From Nymphaea colorata (taxonomy: Eukaryota > Streptophyta > Magnoliopsida > Nymphaeales > Nymphaeaceae): a stretch of DNA of 64,000 bases. The stretch lies in the NCBI RefSeq assembly GCF_008831285.2, contig NC_045139.1:34073706-34137705 (forward strand), written 5' to 3'. Positions 35,950 to 47,699 of this stretch are shown here, piece by piece. The notes under the pieces are model-generated. The model worked only from the letters and a program-made list of their open reading frames with translations, did not search any database and was not told where the DNA came from. Made by a program: the position numbers and the translations under genes. Every line of letters begins with the position of its first letter. Position 1 is the stretch's first letter.

Positions 35950-36687
35950 TTCTGTCTTTTAAAATGCAGTTTTCCATGAGCGTGTCCAAAGACCTGGTAT
36001 GAATTATGATGGTGCAACCCTATCATCCAACCACCCGATTTGAACTTAAGAACACCAAAAGGAGAAACAAAATGAGGTTCATAACTGGGTGAGAGCCAAC
36101 CTCAAACCCCTCTGGCTTTTCAATAACTTTTGAAACATAGCCTCCTTTTGTGGAAAAGGCCTTATGCAGTCTTTAAAAATTGCAGAAAATATGAGTCAGC
36201 TTCTTTGAGTTTTGTAAACTAATTTTGTAAGAAATATGTCGCCCCTTTGAGTTTTGTTTCTGCCTTTCAGGGATGGAGTTAAACGTTATGTTTAAGCCAT
36301 TTTTTCACGCCCATTTGAGCCAGCTACGGCTCCTTCCAGAAGCCAAGGGGAAGAATCTATATAACCCAATGTGGTTCATCATCGTACAATGAGTTAAACA
36401 GGAACAAAAAATGGCTCGACAGAAAAAAGAGTGGCCACCAACAAGAGCCTTCACGTTAACCAGGTGAATTGCATATGACATCATATACTCAGTACATTGA
36501 TGTGCTCTTCAGATCTCATGGTTGGATATCTGGCTAAATTCAAACAGCCCATATACCTGAGGGGAGCATTAAGAACTAAAGTTTCAAACAGAAGTAAAAG
36601 AGAAACGGTACCTAGTCCAAAGACATGAGAACGTACATGAAAAGATACTATGTAGAAAATACTGTACATATATTTTTAAATTAACAA
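35950..36687. other. Intergenic stretch, no gene seen
   Basis: It lies downstream of the transporter stop (36688, minus) and contains its probable 3' UTR at 36,480-36,687. No other feature is supported. Confidence 0.45.
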
Positions 36688-39600
36688 CTATATGGTGTCG
36701 TTTAATGCACACCCTTTTGTCTCCTGTTGTAGAAGTAAAACAGCTACACCCGACGAAAATATTACTATCTCAAACAAAAAAATTGATAAGATTTGGTGGC
36801 AGGCATGCAAGAGAGAAACTGCCACAAGGGGGCATAGCATCCCACCAATTCTTCCCACAGAGCTAGCAGTTCCAAAGCCGGTGGTCCTGACCGTTGTTGG
36901 GTACACCTATGGAAAAGAACACACATTTACATAAATTAGCAACAAAAACCACAGTGAGGATGCCACATGGATAGACATTCACAAATATAGAATGGAACTT
37001 AATCAATCAGCCCTTCATAATTTTTCCTGTTACTTTGTCCAAAGGAAAAGGAAGGATTTCTTTTCAAATTCATTTCTAAGTAACTAATAGAACCTTTTTG
37101 TCCCAGCCGTATTTCTGTCGATGTTTTCATCCTTGCCTAGTGTTCTTAGTTAGTCCCTGAAGTTAAATTTGCCAACTAAATCTGTTTTTCTTTCAAAGCA
37201 ACACAAGTATCCTGAAAAAGGGAAAGACATAAGAAGCTAATAAAATAATAGATAAGCATTTTTCAAATGACATAAGCCATTTTGCTAGACCTTAGCAAGC
37301 TGCTAATAATGGTTAAAGTAATAAAATGATGAATGTGCCTTGAAACTGCAAATGTGAGGGACAGATTTGTTGATCGCAGTAAGGCAAGGACGGATGTATG
37401 AATTGCCATCAAGTTAGGTTTAAGTTTGTAAAAGATAAAAAAAATAAAAAAACAATGGAACCCACTTTCAACATGGATCATATTGAGACCAGATGGAGTA
37501 ATTTATCAGCTAGACTCAAATATCAATTCTGAATCTGACCCTCCAATTTAATTCAAGGATCTCCTTCTTAGTATATTACCCAGGCTGCTGTTTAATTTCA
37601 CTGAAAACACACTCTGAAGCCAAATTCAAGCTGAATTTCCTTACGAGCTACATAAGTACTCCAACAGTTCCTTAAGCGTGATCAAGCAATGCAATTATGG
37701 TGGAGATGAATGAAAGATGACAAGTTCAAACGGATATCATGCCTCTCAAATGATGTTTTAAAGTTTCCTGTTTCATATGTTGGCCATAAAATGTCAAGCA
37801 AGCTACACATGCAACCCATCTAATATTCACACAAAATCATGGGGGAGGGATGCCTATAAATGAAGGTGCAATATGATATCAGAAAAAAGGTTTCAGTTAC
37901 AAACCTCTGGCACATAAATATAGAGGATAGTGAAGCTTCCTGAAATAAATAAGCGAGCTCCAAACAGCAGGCAAGTGGTTACAAGCTCAGATTGGTGGAA
38001 TACCAGTGGAATAAGTAGGATACAACACATAAAAAGCATAGCTGACATTGAGAGCTTCCGCCCAATCCTATCTACCACTGCCATTGATAATAGAAGCCCA
38101 GGAAACTCTGCAGAAAATTCCCATTGTATTTTCAGCCACAAATTTTTGAGGAAATCAGTCTAGTTTACTTAGAGATTTTAGAAATAATAAACATGAGACT
38201 GAAATGGGAAAGAATTCTGTTTTCACAATAGTTTACCTGCGAAGCTTGTGACAAGAACATCTCTGTAAAGATTCTTGTTTTTTGAATCAATTTTGTGGAA
38301 GTCATTTGGTACACAGTTCCTGCTAGTGCTGCTCAACTCAGTGGTAAGCAGTACAAGGCCATAGTATGAAAATGCATGTGCGAAGAAAACCATCCATATC
38401 AAAAGAGTTGTTCTGATTAATTTTCGTGAAAGAAGCAGAGATAATGTTGTCATAGCCCCTACTTGGTTTTCTGCTTCTTCAATAACTTTGCCTTCTAATT
38501 TTCTCACTGACAGCAAGTGTAAGCCTTCTGTCTGACAAGTTTGTAATTCATTCTCAATAATATGATCAGAAACAAGAATGCCAGATGGGAGTTGCTTCTT
38601 GTTTATAACTGCAATATTCTCCAAAATATGAAGGGCATCAGCTGTCCTTCCTCTCATACAGAGATATCTGGGTGACTCTGGCACCATTCTGTAGAACAAA
38701 AGCAGGATAATCGAGGGGATAGAAGAAAGTGCAAGCAGCCACCTCCACCCAAGTGTTGGCATAATAAGCTGAGAGAGAAAGTGTGTGTGAGAGAGAACTT
38801 AGCTCTTATCAAACATATAAGGACAGCAATTTAATAACAAGAAGAAGTTTGGATAAATTTGACAATTAAGAGAATGAGCTAAACATATATTTACATATTG
38901 GATAGAGAAAATTTGCCAGGTCCCAAATTAAGTAAAAAATGGTAAACCTAACTAGGCATGTGTAGTTGACTAATGTCACCTGGTGTCCTGGCTAATAATC
39001 CAAGAAATATTGAAGCTAGTGCATGCTTTCATAAGAATAAGATACTCTCTCTCTCATTCTTTCTCTCTCTCATGAAGAATGACCCTTTCGCACCGAAATT
39101 GTGTTAGTTTAAGTTGTTTATCTAACCCTGCATTCTTGAAGATTGAGCCTTCGCACCTATAAGTTCCTGAACTTAGTGGATTCTGGCTTCCTCAAACAGG
39201 TAACTTTCATTCCCAAATCTCAGAAAATTTCCCTCAGCTGGTTAGAATACATAAATATTCAAAGCTGAACCTGTCAAAATTCAACCCATTCTGCCCCCCT
39301 GTCCGACCATCATCTAAAGAATCTGCATCTTCTTAAGCCCGAATATTTGGTCCTCAAATTTGGGTTAGAATGTCTATATACAGTGTTGTGTGTATTGACC
39401 CATACCATGCAATATGTTATGATATGTAATGTATTGGTTGAGAAACCATTTAGTTACACCCCTTGTAACAGTTATAGAGGTGTAATGTGCAATATCGTAT
39501 CATATGGTGTTGTATCGCATGATAACAGTGTTATATCAACAATCAGTGCAACCTGGTGCTGTATCATAAGATACAGTGCGGTATGCTCCGTAGCATCAGA

Positions 39601-42600
39601 CACAGGAGTGGCAAAAATGGGGATGCGGATATGATTTTCCATTTTCAGGTATAAATTTCCTGTCCTACTCGACTTCTAGACACTCTTAGGAGTTGTGTGA
39701 GGGAGATTGTCATTTTGAAGAAAACATTGATTTAAGCGTAGATTTTCATGTGAGAGATCGATTGTGGTTGAACAAAGAGGATTTCCTAACTTTCCTTCTT
39801 TTTGTGCATGAAAACCTATTCTACAATAAAAGGTATAAAATCTTTCACTTTTACCATATATTTCTAATCTTGCATGGCAATGGTGCTTAGAAAATTTGTT
39901 GAAACTAGCTGATATTAGCTTATAAGTCTTGTAAAAGAGATGCTCCAAATCTCTCTGCTAAAACATTTAGTTAGAATTCATGAAAATATGGACCTATGCA
40001 CCTATAGAGATATGCCAAGAGCTATGCATAGGCAACGTATGCAAATGGTTAAAGCTCTAAAAGCCAGATTGGGAGACATAAAAGAAGCTGAAATGAGCTC
40101 TTATGAGCCTTGGGAAGTGGAGAATGAGGATAATATTGAGCTTTGTATGTTTTATCTTATAGATGCTAATGCAAGATCAGATGTGGCTAGTTCAAGGTAA
40201 AAAGAGAATGCTAATGCATGCAAGAGGTAGGTCGAGTGCTTCTCCCTTAGAAATTTTTTCCTTCGCACACAATTCCAAATTCTCAACCTGAAATTTGAAC
40301 AACTATGTCCTAGGAAAATAAATGCAGTTGAGAGATGGCCTTATGATACATGTTCTCCACTTAATGTGACAAACTCATTTTGTTTTTATGCTATCACAAG
40401 TAGTTTCATTAGCCCCATGGTATAAAAGGAAAAATTCGTGAAGCAAATGTTAAAGAAGCAAGAACATCTTGTGATGAATTGAGATTGAGTTGGAAAGAAA
40501 TAGGTTGCAGTGTCATGGGAGATAGGTGGGATTCTTTCGGACTCCAAGTGTTAATTGCATCAATGTTATGTTTAAACATCTTGGCAGAATAGATGAGATG
40601 AAATCAACTAATGAACAATGTCAGGAGATGAAGAAGAATACATTTATAAATGTGCATACTATAAATGTGCATATGTATTGGGTTTGCTGCGAAAATATAT
40701 ATATGGAGGTGAAATGATCCAGCATACAGAAACTAGAATTGAAACAATTATTTTGGCAATACAGAGTACAGTAAAATAGGGAAATGCTTTAAGACATATG
40801 TGCTTAAACAATAAAAAGGTTGTCTCCATTCTCATAAGAGAAAGTCAAGGGAAGTTGTGGATATGTGGATATTGCATTCAATAGTCAATTTGGGCATCAT
40901 GCATCAAACTATTGGAAATCAGAATACCCTTGGCCTTGTTAAATTTTTGCAATTAGTTGACAGTGAAGATAGATAGGTCTGCCATCAGGTACCTCTATGA
41001 AGCTATAGGCCAAACAAAAAATGCTGTCAAAGAGAAAGAGAATGTAAAGAGAAAAAAAGAGTTATATCTAACTACATAAAGGATTCTGGGCAACTTCACT
41101 GGCTCTTCATGCAGTAGCATATTACTTAAATCCTACATTGAGATTTACTGCAACAGGTGTTTAGATATATGGTGGAATAGGTTTAGGCTGACTAGCCAAT
41201 CCTTAAGGCTTTGTAATTAAAAACTTTAGTCAGATGTGGAATGCAAGTGGACGTGAAAGACATTGAAGGGTTTTCCAATAGATCCACACTAGGAAGAGAA
41301 ATAGATTAGAATGTAAAAGGTTGAATGAATCTCCTCTCAATATTACATAAGAAAAAGTTCAAAGATTTGGATTATACCCATGCTAAAGAAGCCTCCAAAA
41401 TTGCACCAAGTGTCCAAAATCCAGAAAAGATGACCATCCAAGTTCCTCTACTCCGAGAAGGAACAAATTCCAAGAACCAAGAATTAAGAACAGGACCACC
41501 ACCCAAGCCAATTCCAACTATACAGCGGAAGGCAACCAATGAAATATAAGTTGGGGCAAAAGCACTCAGACACCCGACTCCACCAGTGACAAAAGCTGTT
41601 GCTAGAAACCCATTCCTGGCATGTACCACCAATCAAGATAGAAAGTGTTCAATCAGCACAATATATCAAAGCACAATTTGTAAGTAGTAGCATTTTTCCT
41701 TCATCAATTAAGTACAAAACGAAAAAATAACGACCCATGCAGATAACAATTGTAGTCCAAGGCACAAAATTACTGTGAACAGCAAGAATTTTCATATTTT
41801 ATCACTACTTGAATTTATATAAATGTCTATGTGTGTGTGTGCATGTGTGTGTATACTGTATATATATGTTGTTATGTGCTAGAACAATGCACAGTAATAT
41901 AGGTTGAATATGCAATTTTAATATTTATTTCTGTGTGTGTATTTATTTGTCTGTCTTAATTTTCCACTTTTTGTAAAGTTTGGTCTTTTGACCAAAAGGC
42001 TTGACTACCCATTGTTTAGTCAAATTGGTTCCGACTAGAACCATCGGGAATGGCCAACAGCTGGCTGACTCCTTGGCTAATTGTACATATAGAGGGTCTT
42101 TCCCTCTGGGGTAAACCAAAACATGTGGGTTGTTACAAAGGACACAAAACTAAATTAATGGCCAAGACTACAGACAAGAACATGGAATAGATTACAAAAC
42201 TTTTCTCCACATGGCTAGAATGTCCACCATTGGAACCCTTATAGCTGTGCTTTAATTGGAAATTGGAACTTTTACAAATGGATGCAAAGAAAGTGTTGAG
42301 GAAGTCTATATGGATGTTGTATCTTCAATGAAAACCAAAACTGGTAGGTTGTCACAACTCACAAGGACACAAAACTAGATTAATGGCGAAAAACTACATC
42401 CAATAACATGGAATAGATTATGATGAAACATTTACCATATGGCTAGAATGACCACTATTGGATCCATTATGGGTATTGCTTTATATGGAAATTGGAACTT
42501 TTTACAATTGGATGCAAAGAAAGAACTCTGGAATGGAAACCTTAATCAGGAAGCCTAAATGGATGCTTCATCTTAAATGAATGTGCCAAATGGTAAGGTG

Positions 42601-45600
42601 TTTAAGTTAAGAAAAAATTTTCTGACCTCATACCTGATAGAAATGTAGCACCAATATCTGTAACCCGAAAACAGCACTCACGCAGGAAGATAGAGAGAGA
42701 GAGAGAGAGAGAGAATGAAAACAAGAAGAAACTGAGGAGAAGAAGCCGTAGCCAAAATGGTTTGCACGGCCTCTATTTATAATCTCATTTTCAGAATTTT
42801 AAGAGTCTCCAATCGTAGAATCCTAGGAGATTTCACAAGCTCCAAGGACATTAATTACATCATAGAAACCTAAGAGACTTCACATATTACAAGGATATTA
42901 ACTACAACATAGAATCCTAGGAGACTTCCCATATAGATATTAACTATAACATAGAATCCTAGGAGACTCTTCACATGTTACAAGGACATTAAATATTTTA
43001 ACACATTCTACAAGGAGGTGGAATCCTAAGAGACTCCTCTTCAACGTGCTGGTGAAGGATTTATATTTTAACACCCTCCCTCAAGTTGTGCATGGTTTTG
43101 CACCATGTACAACTTGCCTTTTAGAAACCAGAATCGTTCCTTTGTTAATCCTTTTGTAAATAAGTCTGCAACTTGTTCATCTGTACGAACATAAATAGGC
43201 TGAATTTCCTTGTCTTCCACCTTTTGTCTAACAAAGTGTTGATCAATCTCAATGTGCTTTGTTCGACCATGTTGTACGGGATTAAAGGCAATGTTAATAG
43301 CGCTTTGATTATCGCACATTAACATTGATGTTTTAATCTTTTCTCCAATGTCTTCTAGCAAATGTCTAACCCATGTAACTTCAGCAGTACCTGCAGCCAT
43401 GCATCTGTATTCAGCTTCAGTGCTGGATCTTGCTACTGCCTTTTGCTTTCGACAACTCCAAGACACAAGATTACGTCCAATGAAAATACAAAAACCAGAA
43501 ATGGACTTTCTTTGATCGGGATCTCCAGCCCAATCTGCATCTGTGAATGTCATAAGTTGATGTCCAGTAGTTATATTTTCACTCTTACCATAAACTAAGC
43601 CATCTCCTACTGTCCCTTTAAGATATCTTAATATTCTTTTGACAGCATCCATGTGAGTATCTCTAGGTGCATGCATAAATTGGGATACTTGATTCACAGC
43701 ATATATAATATCTGGTCTAGTAAATGTAAGATATTGAAGTGCCCCAACAATACTTCGATATTGCGTAGGATCTTCATATAACTCCCCATCTTGAGCACTT
43801 AGTCTTTGATTTAGAACACTAGGAGTTCCAACAGGCTTACAATCAGACATACCTGACTTTTTCAACAAATCCAACGTGTATTTCTGTTGTGTCAATGTGA
43901 GGCGATTATTGTGCCTATCAATCTCCACTCCAAGAAAGAATCGTAAATCACCAAGCTCTTTCATTTTGAAGTTTTGCATCATCAAAACTTTAGCTTCTTC
44001 TATGTGTTTTTCTGAATTGCCTGTGATAACAATATCATCAACATATATAAGAAGTAAAGTAAATATGTTTTCCTTTCGATAAATGAAAAGAGAGTGATCT
44101 AGAGGACATCTCCGAAAACCACATTCTTGAATCTTGCAAGAGAAACTGTCAAACCACGAACGTGAGGCCTGTTTAAGTCCATAAATAGATTTTCTTAGTT
44201 TGCAAACCCATGCATGAGAGTCTCCTTTCGTGTATCCTGGAGGTTGTTCCATATATACTTCCTCCCTTAAATCACCATGAAGAAAAGCATTCTTCACGTC
44301 CATTTGATGTAGTCTCCATCCATATTCAACTGCCAATGATATAATCACGCGAATTGTTCCCATTTTGATCACAGGGCTGAATGTCTCATCATAATCTTCT
44401 CCATATTGTTGTGTAAACCCTTTTGCTACTAACCTTGCTTTGTGTCTTTCTATGCTGCCGTCAGGTTTGTATTTAATTTTGTATACCCATTTGGAGCCCA
44501 CTACGTTCTTTTCGTGTGGCCTCGGAACGATCTCCCATGTTCCACATTCATGCAAGGCATCCATTTCTTCTTTCATAGCCTTTCTCCAATGATGTGATTT
44601 TGATGCTTCATCAAATGAAGTAGGTTCTTCCTCCTTGCCAACTTTTGCCATGAATAACTGAAAATCAAGTGATAAAGAATCATAGCTAACCCACCTGTGA
44701 ATGGGATGACGAATGCGTTGGGATCTTCTAAGGTGGGGCATGTTGTCTTCTTCACTGTGAGCATCTCTGTCCCTTAGTCGTCGACTGTAGATAAGACCCG
44801 AATACCGATGTGCATCGTTGCTCTGTTCATTATTGTTTTCGTGATGACTTAATGACTGTGTTGGATCTTCTTGATTTTCACTTTGAGCCATATCCGACGG
44901 TTGTATTGCTCTCTCTGAATCTTCACTTTGAGGCACATCATTTTCTATAACAGGATCTGCATTGAATAACTGTGTACTGGTCCAGGGATCATAAGATTCA
45001 ATGGTCATAGGCATTTCATTTGTATTATCAAAACTATGTTCATCAAAAATGACATTTCTTGAAGTTTTGATACGTTTAGTTGTTGGATCATAGCATCGAA
45101 AACCTTTATATTCATCAGCATATCCAACGAATCTACATTGAATAGCTTTGTCTTGAAACTTGTTCCTCAAGGCAGCATCAACGTGAACATAGCATACACA
45201 ACCAAAACCTTCAAGTTCTTGTAATCAGGTTGTTTGCCTAAGAGTGTAAAATATGGCGATTTAGACATCAAGAGTGTCATAGGCAAACAATTTATTATGT
45301 ATACAGCAGTATGGAAGGCTTCAGTCCACAAGGAAATGGGCACATTAGTATCATGCATCATGCTCATGGCGCTTTCAACTATATGTCGATGTTTCCACTC
45401 AACTACACCATTTTGTTGTGGTGTGTAAGGGCAGGAAATTTGTCTAGTTATCCCTTTTTCACGTAGAAATTCAATAAAATCAAGCGAGGAATATTCTCCC
45501 CCTCCATCACATTGAAAATGCACCACATTGGATGAAAATTTAGTTTGAATCATGGCATAGAAGTTTCGAAATATGTGAGGTACTTCTGATTTGTGTTTCA

Positions 45601-47653
45601 TGAAGTAAATCCAGGTGAAACGTGAGTAAGAGTCAATGAATAAGACATAATATCTTGACCCAGAGATGGAATCAATAGGGGCTGGCCCCCATACATCAGA
45701 AAAAATAGTTTCAAAAGGTTTGGAAGCCCTTTGATTTATATTATGGAAAGGTAAAACATGACTCTTACAAAGTCCACAACTTGAACATTTTTTGACACTT
45801 GAAGTAAGAGGTAAACTTGATCTTGGAATGAGACTATCTGTGACAAGTTTTTCAATGAAATGTCGACCACAGTGTCCTAGCCGACTATGCCACAAATCAG
45901 ACTCCAAAAATTGGTTAGGGCCCCTTACTTTTGATTGAAAATGGCAAGAACTTGGCACTGATGACGCATTATGAGAAAGAGAAAATGTCTTCAATCCTAT
46001 ATCAAAAGTGGATGAATCCTTGGGTAGACATTCCTTGAGGACGTACATATTCCCTTGACGCTCCCCTCTAGCGAACATTTTCTTCGTTTGGAGGTCCTTG
46101 ACATAGACAGAAGAAGGTGTGAATTCAACAGAAGAGCTTGTATCATCAATGAGTTTAGAAATGGATATGATGTTCTTTTTGATATTGGGAGCAAGAACAA
46201 CATTAGACAGTGATAGAGACGAGGATGACAATGGAATATGTGCATTTCCAATATGTGTAATAGGATGAGATTTTCCATCACCTGTTATAATGCAACTTCT
46301 ACCGTAATGAGGGGATAAGTTAGTCAATTTACCTGCATTTCCTGTCACATGGGTAGCTGCACCTGAATCCAAGAACCATTCTCCCTGCTCATTTTGCTTT
46401 ATAGTCATCTTTGAGAATGCGGCCATCAATAGCTGTTGCATATCTTCAGCGGTGGATTTAGAACTTTGTCCTCCTTGTTTATAATCATGTCTTACCCCTT
46501 TGTTTTTATTTTGAGGATTAAACCAACATTGTGCCTTCATGTGTCCTTTCTTGTTGCACTGAAAACAAATTGGTATTTTTCTTGAAGTATCCAAAGGAGA
46601 CATACCTTGGTTATGTGGTGTTGGTAGAATGCCACGACCACTATGGTTGGAGTTCCCATGGCTCTTACCAAACTTTACATTCATAGCCAACACATTTTGG
46701 GAGTTCCCTTGATCAGTCCTTTCAATGACTCTTTTCATATTCATTTCATGTTGGAGAAGTTTACCTTGTAGTTCGTTGAAGGAAGGCAGAACAGGAAGGA
46801 CCTCAAGAGCTGTAATAAAAGCATGATAATCATGCCCAAGTCCATTCAAGGTTTGCTGCACCTTTTCCTTATCAGAAATGTTATTCCCTGAGGCAGCAAG
46901 TTGGTCTGCGACGGCCTTAATACGCCCCAAATAATCCATGATAGACGTTGAACCTTTGCTCAAATTCTGAAATTCTTTCTTTAAGTACATAATTCGAGCT
47001 TCTGATATTTGGGAAAAGGTATCAGCAAGGGTTTCCCATAATTCTTCTGCAGTACAATCATCAGAAACTGAAAGTAACACTTGTTGAGATAAAGTGGACA
47101 AAATATACGCAACCAGACTTTGATCACGTCTCATCCACATAGCATGTTCAGGATTGTTGTCTTCATGAACAGCAATAACTTCTCCTGCCTCATTTTTTAT
47201 TTCCTGTAAGACGGATATTGGTGGAGCCTTTGTTGAACCATCGAGATGTCCAAAGAGGCCTTGACTTCTTATGAAAGGCATGATTTGCCTTTTCCAGATC
47301 AGATAATTCTCATGGTTGAGTTTTTCGGTAATAAGGTGAGGAAGAAAACTTGAGGACATGCCAGAATGCGAAAGGTTTTCCATGACAGCAGAAAGGAATG
47401 GTATATAGGTAGAAGATGAGAGGGAAAGAAGACACGATATAACAAGATGTGTCCTTGGTAAGCAAGAAGAAAAAGGAACAAGAATTGCGCAAGGGAAAAG
47501 TAAATTCAGGATAGAGACAAGATGAGAAAAGAGTTCTAACCAGATCAGACTTGTTTGGGCATTTCGTTTGGTAGAGATAACGTAACCTGGCTCTGATACC
47601 ATGATAGAAATGTAGCACCAATATCTGTAACCCGAAAACAGCACTCACGCAGG

Positions 47654-47699
<46 letters not shown>

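Noticed and set aside
43362-45428. Plus-strand ORFs over the young copia element
   Set aside because: Antisense shadows of the gag-pol frame; the same ones appear over the truncated sibling.
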